A stretch of DNA of 14,930 nt from Allobaculum sp. (GCA_014803815.1 JAAVAY010000004.1:1-14930), one strand, 5' to 3'. Positions 1-7,254 are shown, numbered from the stretch's first letter. A program made the numbers and translations. Notes: generated by a model from the sequence alone, not told the origin.

Positions 1-226
1 TTTCTCAAAAAAAACGCACGAACGACATCTCTCTTTTCTAAGCTTCAACTCAGAAATTTTGAAAGGAATTTGTCTTCCACAAAAAAAGCTTAACCTTATT
101 TATAGGTTTAATTTCTAAACGAAAAAATTAGATCTGTTCTTTTCAATATGCTAAAATCGTTCAGTACTAGGCCAAGATTAGAAAAGAGAAAATGCTCTTT
201 TTCTTTTTCTTCATGCTTTTCATTTC
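1..226. other. Non-coding region upstream of rpmB
   Basis: I see no convincing gene here. The DNA is AT-rich. An extended -10-like element on the plus strand (TG at 149-150, TAAAAT at 152-157) has no good -35. A weak hairpin lies at 92-108 (AACCT/AGGTT). An AGAAAAGAG/CTCTTTTTCT hairpin followed by T-rich DNA lies at about 179-210; it could be a weak terminator for a plus-strand gene outside the window. The neighbouring gene on the left is not visible, so its orientation is unknown. Confidence 0.5.
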
Positions 227-255
227 TTGTCAAGTGTCTTGAAGCGTGGTAACAT
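227..255 (+). promoter_or_regulatory. Candidate sigma-A promoter of rpmB
   Basis: A -35-like TTGTCA (227-232) is separated by 17 bases from a -10-like TAACAT (250-255). Transcription would start near 262, about 44 bases before the rpmB ATG. A small hairpin GACTG/CAGTC (264-268 with 274-278) would sit at the very 5' end of the mRNA. The -10 matches the consensus at only four of six positions, so this is a candidate. Confidence 0.45.
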
Positions 256-305
256 ACTAAAGCGACTGTAAATCAGTCAGACTATTGGAGAAGGAGGGAT
301 TGGAA

Positions 306-497
306 ATGTCTAGAAAGTGTGCAATCTCTGGTAAAGGACCTATGTCCGGAAACAAACGTTCTCACTCCATGAGAGCTTCCCGCCGCAAATGGAACGTAAA
401 CCTGCAGAAAGCGACAATCATGGTTGATGGCCAACCTAAAACGGTAAAAATTGCGGCCAGAACACTGAGAACTTTGAAAAAACAAGGAGCAATCTAG
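306..497 (+). CDS. rpmB: 50S ribosomal protein L28
   Basis: Ribosomal protein bL28 of the large subunit, 63 residues, the usual length for the family. The N-terminus MSRKCAISGKGPMSGN and the following NKRSHSMRASRRKWNVNL are the conserved L28 signature. Only Cys5 is present, so this is the zinc-free form rather than the four-cysteine form. The ATG at 306 is chosen over an in-frame TTG at 285 because a strong Shine-Dalgarno sequence (AAGGAGG, about 291-297) lies 8 bases before it and family proteins begin with M(S/A)RKC. The gene is monocistronic: it has its own candidate promoter upstream and a strong terminator 9 bases after the stop. It sits near rsgA, rpe and thiN and points the opposite way from them, as in Bacillus. 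The identification is secure. Confidence 0.97.
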   Translation: MSRKCAISGKGPMSGNKRSHSMRASRRKWNVNLQKATIMVDGQPKTVKIAARTLRTLKKQGAI

Positions 498-505
498 TCC
501 TATTC

Positions 506-531
506 AAGCTGCCATTGGCGGCTTTTTTTTT
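506..531 (+). terminator. Rho-independent terminator of rpmB
   Basis: Stem AAGCTGCC (506-513) pairs with GGCGGCTT (517-524) around a three-base loop, with one G-U pair. A run of T follows to 531. It lies directly after the rpmB stop codon and before the next gene's ribosome binding site. Confidence 0.9.
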
Positions 532-568
532 ACTTAAAAACGTAAAAGAAAGAAAGAGGATCACTTCA

Positions 569-1126
569 ATGAAAAGTCTTTCACAAATGAGTTTAGAAGA
601 GCTATGGAAATTATTTCCTATTTATTTAACTGAACCGCAAGAGGCTTGGACTCAATGGTATGAAGAAGAGAAAAATCAAATTGATCAAATCTTAGCGTAT
701 AAAGATGTTCAGATTCATCATATTGGTAGTACGGCTATTCATGGGATATGGGCTAAGCCCATTATTGATATTTTGATTGAACTTCCTTTTCCTGCGCTTT
801 TGCAAAATGCAAAAGAACAACTTTGTAGTCATGGCTATCTTTGTATGTCCCAACAAAAAAATCGGATTTCGTTAAATAAAGGATATAGCCAAAAGGGATT
901 GGCCCAAAAAGTTTTTCATGTGCATTTGCGCTTAAGTGGGGATCATGATGAGATTTATTTTCGAGACTACTTAAATGCTTTTCCACCTATCGCCAAAGAA
1001 TACGAAACATTAAAACTGTCTTTGTGGACGAAGTATGAATTTGATCGCGACGAATACACCAACCAAAAAGCCGAATTTGTCACCAAATACACACAGCTTG
1101 CCAAAGCAAGGCATCACAAGGAATAG
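569..1126 (+). CDS. GrpB/UPF0157 family protein
   Basis: A 185-residue protein of the GrpB (UPF0157) family, part of the nucleotidyltransferase superfamily. The family is widespread, but its cellular role and substrate are not established. The hallmark motif is at residues 51-68, HIGSTAIHGIWAKPIIDI, which corresponds to the family pattern GST(A/S)..G...KP.IDI. FHVHL (116-120) and FRDYLNAFPPIAKEYETLK (131-149) match the conserved C-terminal half, and DRDEYTNQKAEFV (159-171) is the typical closing motif. The ATG at 569 follows AGAGGA (555-560). An in-frame TTG further upstream lies inside the rpmB terminator and is unlikely to be used. The gene stands alone between rpmB and a convergent operon, with no separate promoter that I can see; it may use read-through from rpmB or a weak local promoter. 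Confidence 0.85.
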   Translation: MKSLSQMSLEELWKLFPIYLTEPQEAWTQWYEEEKNQIDQILAYKDVQIHHIGSTAIHGIWAKPIIDILIELPFPALLQNAKEQLCSHGYLCMSQQKNRISLNKGYSQKGLAQKVFHVHLRLSGDHDEIYFRDYLNAFPPIAKEYETLKLSLWTKYEFDRDEYTNQKAEFVTKYTQLAKARHHKE

Positions 1127-1143
1127 ACATCAATCTATTTTTG

Positions 1144-1184
1144 AAAAAAAAGGCAGCATTAGATGCCATCTTGGCTTGCTGCCT
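1144..1184 (-). terminator. Terminator of the minus-strand operon
   Basis: AGGCAGCA (1151-1158) pairs perfectly with TGCTGCCT (1177-1184). On the minus strand the stem is followed by a run of eight T (complement of 1143-1150), so it stops transcription arriving from the membrane-protein gene that ends at 1243. There is no T-run in the plus direction, but the stem may also slow transcription from the GrpB gene. Confidence 0.8.
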
Positions 1185-1242
1185 GTGAATAAATTCGTCG
1201 TTCAATAATAGGAGAATTGGATTTGTCATATTACGATTCTAA

Positions 1243-2484
1243 TTAGTCAAAATAGGTTCCTGGAGTAATGATGCCACGTAAAGATAAGACATCCGCTCCC
1301 ACACTCCCTAAGATCATGTCCGAAAACAAGACACAGTTGTCTCCAGCGGCCCAATATGTTTTAAAGGCACCACTTTTGAGTTTATAAAACTTCGCCCCCG
1401 TTCGATAATGCAGACGACTAGGGTAATCCTTTTCGAGTTCTCCAAGTTCGTGATGAACTCCTTTTTTTTCCCATTCACTATACCAACGCACGGAGCGATG
1501 ATGAAGCTCTGTAAGTTGCTCTTCAATCCGTGCATCTTGTTCAGGTGTAGTTTGGATGGTGTATTCAAAAAGAGTATTGTGCTCATATTTCATTAAATTG
1601 GGTCGATACAATTCAGCTGGAACCGTAAAGTAAACGCCATCTCCCATTGTGCCAAACAGATGCACACTCTTGGTGTCATAGTTGCCATAGGAATACACCA
1701 TTCCCTTCCAAGAAAAAGTAAAATGGCCAATCTTTTGAAATCCTTCTGGCCCAATATGAACCATCACGCGCAATTTAGCAGGAGTCTCGCGTTTGATGGT
1801 TTCTAGGGAATATTCTTTGCCAGTGCGAATTTGATTGTTCAGATTGCGACAAACAACATCAGGTAAAAAAGCTGCAAGTAAAGTCGGCAAAGAGACATAA
1901 ATTCCACGACGCCAATGATAGGAATCAGAATACTTTTGAAGAGTTGAAAACACCATCCGAATGGCAAGTAAGATGAAATAAACTCCAAATAGGCGCATTA
2001 AATTTTGAGTATCCACGATCTTTGTCCACAATAAGACAATACCCAAAAGAGCATAGCTCAAGGCAAGTAAAAATGTAACGAAGCTTCCCTTAACATGGTT
2101 ATGATGGTGAATCCAAAGTTGGATTGCCATGACAAGGCCAATCCCAAGACAATACCAACCAAAGCTTGTACGAACGATCCATTCTGGAAGAGATTCGTTG
2201 TAATTTAAAAGCCAAGCAAAGCCAAGAACGAGAGCAGAAAAAAGAAGATCGCTTCGACTTGAGCGACCGCGAAAGAAAAACAAAAACAACAAGAACCCAC
2301 CATATCCCGTAAGAGCCACCACAACCAAGCGCAACATGAAATGAAAAGAGATGGCTGGCATGAAAGAACAAAAGATTCCAAAAGCGAGCAATAACAAAGC
2401 CACCAATAAGCCTGTAACCATTTCTATCTTTGTCGCGTGATCAAGAGTACGAAAGCGACGTTTAGCGATAGTTTGACTCGACAC
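1243..2484 (-). CDS. Six-helix membrane protein with C-terminal permuted papain-like (NlpC/P60/LRAT-type) domain
   Basis: A 413-residue protein whose function I do not recognise. The N-terminal half has about six hydrophobic helices (roughly residues 23-42, 48-71, 79-95, 103-125, 134-153 and 162-179), in an arrangement like DUF308/HdeD-type membrane proteins. The C-terminal half is soluble and contains GHFTF (His254), a VYSYGNYD segment (263-270), GDGVYF (281-286) and, near the end, DNCVLF with Cys384. A histidine first and an Asn-Cys later is the order found in circularly permuted NlpC/P60 or LRAT-like thiol enzymes, so a membrane-anchored peptidase, amidase or acyltransferase is a reasonable inference. 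The GTG at 2484 is chosen because GGAAGGG (2491-2497) lies 6 bases upstream; a GTG at 2499 lacks such a site. The gene overlaps the 3' end of thiN by 23 bases and is the last of its operon. Confidence 0.7.
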   Translation of the reverse strand: MSSQTIAKRRFRTLDHATKIEMVTGLLVALLLLAFGIFCSFMPAISFHFMLRLVVVALTGYGGFLLFLFFFRGRSSRSDLLFSALVLGFAWLLNYNESLPEWIVRTSFGWYCLGIGLVMAIQLWIHHHNHVKGSFVTFLLALSYALLGIVLLWTKIVDTQNLMRLFGVYFILLAIRMVFSTLQKYSDSYHWRRGIYVSLPTLLAAFLPDVVCRNLNNQIRTGKEYSLETIKRETPAKLRVMVHIGPEGFQKIGHFTFSWKGMVYSYGNYDTKSVHLFGTMGDGVYFTVPAELYRPNLMKYEHNTLFEYTIQTTPEQDARIEEQLTELHHRSVRWYSEWEKKGVHHELGELEKDYPSRLHYRTGAKFYKLKSGAFKTYWAAGDNCVLFSDMILGSVGADVLSLRGIITPGTYFD

Positions 2485-3067
2485 AAAGAACCCTTCCACT
2501 TTCTAAAGTTACGATACCTTGCTTGGCTTGAAACGAATTGGAACAGGTGTAGACATCTTTTTGGTCAATGAGCTGATGATGAAGAGGATACAAAAACCCT
2601 TCTAAAGAAATCACCGAAGGTTCATAAGCAAAAAAGGAGACATGGACATAGTCAGCGCTTAAACAATGCTGGCCTGGTAAGAGGGTAAAGAGGCGTTGGT
2701 GTTCTTCTAGACAAATGACTTGGGGATATTTCCAAACAATACAGCGAATATTGGCCAAGGTGTGATCCAAGCGTTTGCCAAAGGCGCCAACAAAATAAAT
2801 GGTTTTATACCCCATTTCCACAGCCGTTTTCATAGCCATTTCGGAATCCGTTTCATCTTTAGCTACTGGTAAAACCGTCGCTGGAAACGAAGGAGACACG
2901 GGTAAAGAGCCACTATCAAAGTCTCCGATTGCAAATAGACACAGATGGCCTGCATCGAGGATGTGCTGAAACCCAGCATCCACTCCGATCCAATCGGCTT
3001 CTTGAAGGTTGGGAAGCCATGTGGCAATAGGGGACACTAAAACAGCTGTATCATGTTTTCTTAACAA
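2462..3067 (-). CDS. thiN: Thiamine pyrophosphokinase
   Basis: ThiN transfers a pyrophosphate group from ATP to thiamine, giving thiamine diphosphate in the cytoplasm. At 201 residues it has the normal length for the bacterial enzyme. Family motifs are GDFDS (48-52), DETDSE (71-76, nucleotide and Mg binding) and GKRLDHTLANI (97-107, thiamine/dimer interface). The start appears to be a TTG at 3067, overlapping the end of rpe by 7 bases; there is no ATG before the first conserved motif and no strong ribosome binding site, so translation probably depends on coupling to rpe. The rpe-thiN neighbourhood is conserved in Bacillota and makes metabolic sense, because transketolase of the pentose phosphate pathway needs thiamine diphosphate. 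The N-terminus (HDTAVLVSP) differs from the usual AxxVAGG form, but the core motifs are intact. Confidence 0.92.
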   Translation of the reverse strand: MLRKHDTAVLVSPIATWLPNLQEADWIGVDAGFQHILDAGHLCLFAIGDFDSGSLPVSPSFPATVLPVAKDETDSEMAMKTAVEMGYKTIYFVGAFGKRLDHTLANIRCIVWKYPQVICLEEHQRLFTLLPGQHCLSADYVHVSFFAYEPSVISLEGFLYPLHHQLIDQKDVYTCSNSFQAKQGIVTLESGRVLCVESNYR

Positions 3068-3717
3068 AGAGAGTTCACCGCCTCTTTGATGTCTTTTTTA
3101 AAGACATAGCTTCCCGCTACCAAGGTATCGACTCCAGCTTCTTTGGCTTGCTTTGCGGTTTCGCAGTTGATGCCTCCATCAATTTGGATGCGGCAATTAG
3201 GGTTTTTAGTTTTTCTAGCTTCTTCTAGGACTTTGACTTTTTGAAGCGTTTCGGGAAGAAAGGCTTGGCCTCCATAGCCAGGATTGACACTCATAATCAA
3301 AACTAAGTCCGTTTTATCCAACAATTCCAAAAAAGGTTCAATTGGAGTAGCGGGTTTTACGCTAAAGCCCGCCATAATTCCTTGTTCATGAATAGCATCC
3401 AATAAAGCGGAAATACGGGTAAGATCGTTATCGAGGGCTTCAGTGTGAAAGACGATGGAATCGGCCCCAGCTTTTGTGAACACATCCGCAAAATAGACTG
3501 GATCACTGACCATTAAGTGAACGTCTAAAAACAAATCCGTAGATTTCTTGAATTGCTTTAAAATATCGGGTCCAAAGGAAAGATTTGGCACAAAATGGCC
3601 ATCCATGACATCAAAATGAATCCATTTGGCATTGGACTCTTCAATGTCTTTAAGCTGTTTTAACATTTGCGTATAGTCCATCGAAAGAACGGAAGGAGCA
3701 ATAATGAGTTCTGGCAT
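3061..3717 (-). CDS. rpe: Ribulose-phosphate 3-epimerase
   Basis: Rpe interconverts ribulose 5-phosphate and xylulose 5-phosphate in the pentose phosphate pathway. The protein is a TIM barrel of 218 residues from the ATG at 3717. Conserved segments are IAPSVLSMDY near the N-terminus, HFDVMDGHFVPNLSFG (metal and catalytic Asp/His), DVHLMVSDP, SVNPGYGGQAF and QIDGGIN, which carries the second catalytic Asp. All expected catalytic residues are present. The start is ambiguous. The ATG at 3717 gives the usual N-terminus, but its only SD-like sequence (GAAAGG) ends one base before it; a TTG at 3726 adds three residues and has no SD. A perfect terminator-like hairpin ends only a few bases upstream of either start, so expression may be attenuated. 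thiN overlaps the 3' end. Confidence 0.95.
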   Translation of the reverse strand: MPELIIAPSVLSMDYTQMLKQLKDIEESNAKWIHFDVMDGHFVPNLSFGPDILKQFKKSTDLFLDVHLMVSDPVYFADVFTKAGADSIVFHTEALDNDLTRISALLDAIHEQGIMAGFSVKPATPIEPFLELLDKTDLVLIMSVNPGYGGQAFLPETLQKVKVLEEARKTKNPNCRIQIDGGINCETAKQAKEAGVDTLVAGSYVFKKDIKEAVNSLC

Positions 3718-3725
3718 ACCTTTCA

Positions 3726-3763
3726 ATTTAAAAAGCCCGCATCAAATCCATGGTTGCGGGCTT
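3726..3763 (-). terminator. Terminator/attenuator between rsgA and rpe
   Basis: AAGCCCGCA (3733-3741) pairs perfectly over 9 bases with TGCGGGCTT (3755-3763), with a 13-base loop. In the minus direction the stem is followed by TTTTT. It lies about 13 bases upstream of the rpe ATG and leaves no room for a separate promoter, so rpe must be made by read-through or by regulated antitermination. In the plus direction the following T-tract is interrupted (CTTTCCTTTC). Confidence 0.75.
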
Positions 3764-3824
3764 TCCTTTCTAACGAATTGGGCAAAAACCATGGAGAAAA
3801 CGAGAAAAATGGCTTTTGATGCAT

Positions 3825-4688
3825 TTAGCGATATTTACGAGGGCTATTGATCACTTGAACATAATCGTCGTAAATCGTGGGATTGATCCGTCCCTCTTCC
3901 ACCGCTTTTTTAACAGCACAGCCAGGTTCGTGCACGTGAATGCAATCGGCGAACTTACACCCTTGCTCTAAAGCCTCTTGAAAATCAGGAATCACTTTGG
4001 CCAATTTTGCGATATCCAAATGGGAAAAGTCAAGAGAAGAAAAGCCAGGCGTATCCGCGACTAATCCTTCCGCTATGGGAAAGAGCTCACAATGACGGGT
4101 GGTATGTTTTCCCCGGCCAAGGGCTTTTGAAGTTTCTTGGGTACGAAGTTGGAAGGAAGGTTCAAGGCGATTTAAGAGGGAACTTTTTCCCGCCCCCGTT
4201 TGTCCACACAAGACGCTAATCTTGTGGCTCAATAGGGCTTTCAAGTCTTCATCGTCCGAGCCAGGATGCGAATAAAAAACCCGATATCCACTTTGTTCAT
4301 AGCGATCAAGCAAAGCTTTAAAAGTGGCGAATTCTTCTGGACTGACTAAATCGGACTTCGTGATGCAGATGACGGGTTCGATATTACAAAGTAACACCGA
4401 AAACAACAAGCGATCCAAAAGATGTACATTAAAATCGGGATCTTTTAAACTTGTGACCACTAAAGCTTGATCGATGTTGCAAACGCTTGGACGCAAGAGT
4501 TGGTTGGTGCGAGGCAAAATAGAATCAATACGATAAGAGTCTTCGATTTGTTCAAAATTGACAAGATCGCCCGCAAAGGGCTTTTGTCCTTTGCGCATGG
4601 TTCCACGCGGTTTGGCAACAACGGTTTCATCATCGCAAAGAATGGTGTAATGGTTAGAGATAACTTTAATGATTCGTCCTTGTTTCAA
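3825..4688 (-). CDS. rsgA: Ribosome small-subunit biogenesis GTPase RsgA
   Basis: RsgA (YloQ/YjeQ) is a GTPase that checks late maturation of the 30S subunit. The GTPase motifs occur in the circularly permuted order specific to the family: TKSD (110-113, G4), GQTGAGKS (162-169, P-loop), GRGKHTTRH (191-199, switch I) and DTPG (212-215, G3). An N-terminal OB-fold covers roughly residues 1-65. The C-terminal zinc site has the spacing C-x4-C-x-H-x5-C with Cys244, Cys249, His251 and Cys257. Length is 287 residues, normal for the family. The start is a TTG at 4688: GGAGG (4696-4700) lies 7 bases upstream, while the TTG at 4724 lacks a site and would overlap prkC. It follows prkC by 32 bases. In B. 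subtilis this GTPase is encoded next to prkC, and a link with phosphorylation is plausible but not shown here. Confidence 0.96.
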   Translation of the reverse strand: MKQGRIIKVISNHYTILCDDETVVAKPRGTMRKGQKPFAGDLVNFEQIEDSYRIDSILPRTNQLLRPSVCNIDQALVVTSLKDPDFNVHLLDRLLFSVLLCNIEPVICITKSDLVSPEEFATFKALLDRYEQSGYRVFYSHPGSDDEDLKALLSHKISVLCGQTGAGKSSLLNRLEPSFQLRTQETSKALGRGKHTTRHCELFPIAEGLVADTPGFSSLDFSHLDIAKLAKVIPDFQEALEQGCKFADCIHVHEPGCAVKKAVEEGRINPTIYDDYVQVINSPRKYR

Positions 4689-4720
4689 GGAATCGCCTCC
4701 TTTTTCAGAGTCGGGAAAGA

Positions 4721-6454
4721 TCAATAATACAGTGTAATGACACTATCGCTTCCCTCTTGGGTATAGGTAGTTCCAACAGGAGGATCAATATCGATCACCT
4801 CTTGGGTTCCATACACATTTCGGGTTAAAACTGCCATGCCTTGGTTATTGAGCACTTCTTTGGCTTCATCGATATCCATACCAATGTAGCTTTCATCGAT
4901 GGTGAGAGTAGGATAGGTCGAAACGACAAAATGAATGGTTTCAAGTTTAGAAGGATCAATGCGTAATCCTGGAGCTAAACCGCTTTGTTCCAAAATAACC
5001 CCAGGCATATGGTTAGCATCGCCCTGTTCGGTGGTATCAATGATGATGTTTAAATTGTGATCGTGAAAGAGCTTTTCCACATTCGCTAAGGGTTGACCTC
5101 GATAATCACCCACTAAAAATGTTGGGCCTTTGGAAATACGAACCGTTACGGGACTTTCTTTGATGTATTCGCCCGCAACGATGTTGGTTGAATCGGCATA
5201 TCCAGGATCAACAAGGTCACTTGCCACTTGTTCGATGTAAATATTTTGGGGTTCAATTCCCGCAGCGACGAGCGTTTGAATGGCTTCATCTTGGGAAAGT
5301 CCGGTGACTGTGGGTACTTTGTGCCATCCAAACCAGCCATTGATAGGAAAGACGCCCGTAGCCATCAAAGAAGTAATAATAAATAAGCAACAAAGAGCCA
5401 CAATTCCCCCTACCAATACCATAAAACGTTTTGAAATCTTTTGGGGCTTTTCAATGTGGGAAATTTGAGGAATATCTTGATCTTCTTTTTCTGGTTCGGA
5501 GTTTTGAACGGGTGGTTCTGGCGTTCTAGGAAAATCGATTTTTTTGACTTTCAATTCTAAAGGCTCAACATAACGCATTTCGGGATCAAGGCAATGATCC
5601 AATGCATCCATAAATTCTTGCGCCGTTTGATAGCGTTCATCGGGACTTTTCGCGGTCGCTTTGATGACCACGTTTTCAACTCCTTGAGTAACCGTAGGAT
5701 TGTAGGCATGAATGTTAGGCAAAGGATCCTGCATGTGTTTAATCGCAATCTCCGCAGCCGTTTTTCCATTAAAAGGAACGCTACCACAAAGCAATTCAAA
5801 AAAGACGATTCCAAGCGCGTAAATGTCCACACGATAATCAGGTATCGCTCCTGTTGCCGATTCGGGAGCTAAATAGTGGGAGGATCCCATTACGGCTTGG
5901 TTACGGGTAATGGAGGTAGAATTTTGTTCGGTTGCCGTCACTGCAATGCCAAAGTCAGCAATTTTAAGATCCCCAAATTGACTGACCAGCACGTTTTGTG
6001 GCTTGATGTCGCGATGAATGATGTGATGAGCATGCGCTTCTATGATGGCGGAGGTAAGCTTTTTCATGATCTCCACCGCTTGACCTACAGGAATGGGTTT
6101 ATGGTTGGCAATATAGTCCTTTAGATTTTTTCCCTTCACATATTCCATGACGATGTAGGCCGAGCCATCACTTTTTCCCACATCAAAAATTTCTACAACA
6201 TTGGGATGGCGCAAAAGTTTAGCGGCTTTGGCTTCCCGAAAAAAGCGCATAACTGCCTCATTATCGTTAGCAAAGCGTGGGCGCAAAAATTTAATGGCCA
6301 CTTGTCGTTTTAAAACGATGTCGTCCGCTAAAAAGACGATGGCCATTCCTCCCTGGCCTACAGTTCCTGAGATTTTATAGCGATGGTTGAGCATGGGGGG
6401 AGGAGAAAGGACTTCTTGGTCTTGATTAGACGCTATGGGTTTACTTTCGGCCAT
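4721..6454 (-). CDS. prkC: PASTA-domain serine/threonine protein kinase PrkC
   Basis: A membrane-spanning eukaryotic-type Ser/Thr kinase of 577 residues. The kinase domain (about 27-290) has a glycine loop GQGGMAIVF (33-41), the ATP-binding Lys55 in VAIK, HRDIKPQNV (147-155) with the catalytic Asp149, DFG (167-169) and APE (196-198). A Ser/Thr-rich activation loop (about 173-192) offers autophosphorylation sites. A proline- and acid-rich linker (300-340) precedes one transmembrane helix (about 344-367). Outside the cell lie three PASTA repeats (about 379-442, 443-513 and 515-577), which in this family bind peptidoglycan fragments or muropeptides. The family usually has two to five repeats. 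The ATG at 6454 lies 14 bases inside the 3' end of prpC, so kinase and phosphatase are translated together. The kinase should phosphorylate cell-wall, division and translation proteins, reversed by PrpC. Confidence 0.96.
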   Translation of the reverse strand: MAESKPIASNQDQEVLSPPPMLNHRYKISGTVGQGGMAIVFLADDIVLKRQVAIKFLRPRFANDNEAVMRFFREAKAAKLLRHPNVVEIFDVGKSDGSAYIVMEYVKGKNLKDYIANHKPIPVGQAVEIMKKLTSAIIEAHAHHIIHRDIKPQNVLVSQFGDLKIADFGIAVTATEQNSTSITRNQAVMGSSHYLAPESATGAIPDYRVDIYALGIVFFELLCGSVPFNGKTAAEIAIKHMQDPLPNIHAYNPTVTQGVENVVIKATAKSPDERYQTAQEFMDALDHCLDPEMRYVEPLELKVKKIDFPRTPEPPVQNSEPEKEDQDIPQISHIEKPQKISKRFMVLVGGIVALCCLFIITSLMATGVFPINGWFGWHKVPTVTGLSQDEAIQTLVAAGIEPQNIYIEQVASDLVDPGYADSTNIVAGEYIKESPVTVRISKGPTFLVGDYRGQPLANVEKLFHDHNLNIIIDTTEQGDANHMPGVILEQSGLAPGLRIDPSKLETIHFVVSTYPTLTIDESYIGMDIDEAKEVLNNQGMAVLTRNVYGTQEVIDIDPPVGTTYTQEGSDSVITLYY

Positions 6455-7208
6455 AGTCTTTTCCAGGTCCCGTCACGATCACGGTGCAATTGTCATATCC
6501 CCCTGCTCGTTGGGCGAGTTCAATCAACATTCCCGTTTTTTGGTCCAATGAAAAGCTCGATTCCAAAACGCGTAAAATAACTCCCTCATGAACATAGCCA
6601 TGCAATCCGTCGCTACAAACCAATAAGGCTTGATAATTGGACTTAATCTTATTGACATCCAGGCGAAACGTTCGCCATACCCCAAGAGCATTGGTCAAAG
6701 CCGAGCGCTTTTCATGGACGCGCGCTTCTTTTTCTGTGATCTTGTTTTCGTTGACAAGACTTTGAACATAGGAATGATCTTCACTCATTTGAATCAAGCC
6801 ATCAGAATACAAAGCGTAAACGCGAGAATCGCCCGCATTAAAGATATAGGTCCCTAAAGAACAAACCAAAACTCCTGCCGCGGTGGTTCCCATCCCTCGA
6901 TTTTTGCGATTCCACATCGATTTGGAATAAATGGAGTCATTGATCTTATTGAGCGTTTTGCGAATCCAGTCGTTGGCTTGATAGTCTCTTTGAAATTCAG
7001 GGGCTTTTTTAAAAAATTCGTCTGCGATTTGGCAAGCCATACTGCTTGCGATTTCACCACTTGCCGCTCCACCAATGCCATCACAAACCAAAAGCAGAAC
7101 GTCTCCATGATCATTTTGGGCTACAAGATAGCTGTCCTCATTGAGTTCCCGAGTAGTTCCGGTATCCGTAAGTCCACTTGCTTCAATTATCATTTCGGTT
7201 GGCAACAT
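6441..7208 (-). CDS. prpC: PP2C-family protein phosphatase PrpC/Stp
   Basis: A cytoplasmic metal-dependent Ser/Thr phosphatase that removes phosphate groups placed by the adjacent PrkC. The 255-residue protein is one PP2C domain. Metal-binding and fold motifs are NED (23-25), DGIGG (43-47), MGTT (106-109), GDSRVY (126-131), DHS (144-146), SDG (199-201) and GGYDNCTVI (236-244). All aspartates expected for the binuclear Mn/Mg centre are present. The start is unclear. The ATG at 7208 is the first possible one in frame, but the only strong Shine-Dalgarno sequence (7236-7244) lies 27 bases upstream and is ideally placed instead for a 14-codon out-of-frame ORF. A second ATG at 7193 is also possible. 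The coding end overlaps prkC by 14 bases. It follows rlmN by 72 bases, as in other Bacillota. Confidence 0.95.
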   Translation of the reverse strand: MLPTEMIIEASGLTDTGTTRELNEDSYLVAQNDHGDVLLLVCDGIGGAASGEIASSMACQIADEFFKKAPEFQRDYQANDWIRKTLNKINDSIYSKSMWNRKNRGMGTTAAGVLVCSLGTYIFNAGDSRVYALYSDGLIQMSEDHSYVQSLVNENKITEKEARVHEKRSALTNALGVWRTFRLDVNKIKSNYQALLVCSDGLHGYVHEGVILRVLESSFSLDQKTGMLIELAQRAGGYDNCTVIVTGPGKDYGRK

Positions 7209-7227
7209 GCTTAGATCGGCGAAGCAC
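7183..7227 (-). CDS. Possible 14-codon leader ORF overlapping the prpC start
   Basis: A GTG at 7225-7227 lies 8 bases after an excellent Shine-Dalgarno sequence (AAAGGAGGG on the minus strand, 7236-7244). It opens a 14-residue frame (MLRRSKHVANRNDN) ending in TGA at 7183-7185. It is out of frame with prpC and ends 8 bases beyond the second in-frame prpC ATG at 7193. It may couple ribosomes to prpC rather than make a functional peptide. This is a pattern-based suggestion; the alternative is that the intervening DNA folds into a hairpin that brings the same ribosome site close to the ATG at 7208. Confidence 0.3.
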   Translation of the reverse strand: MLRRSKHVANRNDN

Positions 7228-7254
7228 TTGCCGCTCCCTCCTTTCTGCTTTTAA

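Noticed and set aside
285..305. Longer rpmB starting at TTG 285
   Set aside because: It would place the strong Shine-Dalgarno sequence inside the coding region and add residues absent from L28 proteins.
2462..2520. spoVM-like small gene between thiN and rpmB, as in spore-formers
   Set aside because: No short frame with a SpoVM-like amphipathic sequence is visible; thiN runs directly into the membrane-protein gene.
3733..3763. The rsgA-rpe hairpin as a terminator for plus-strand transcription
   Set aside because: The plus-side tail is CTTTCCTTTC rather than a T-run, and no plus-strand gene lies before it.
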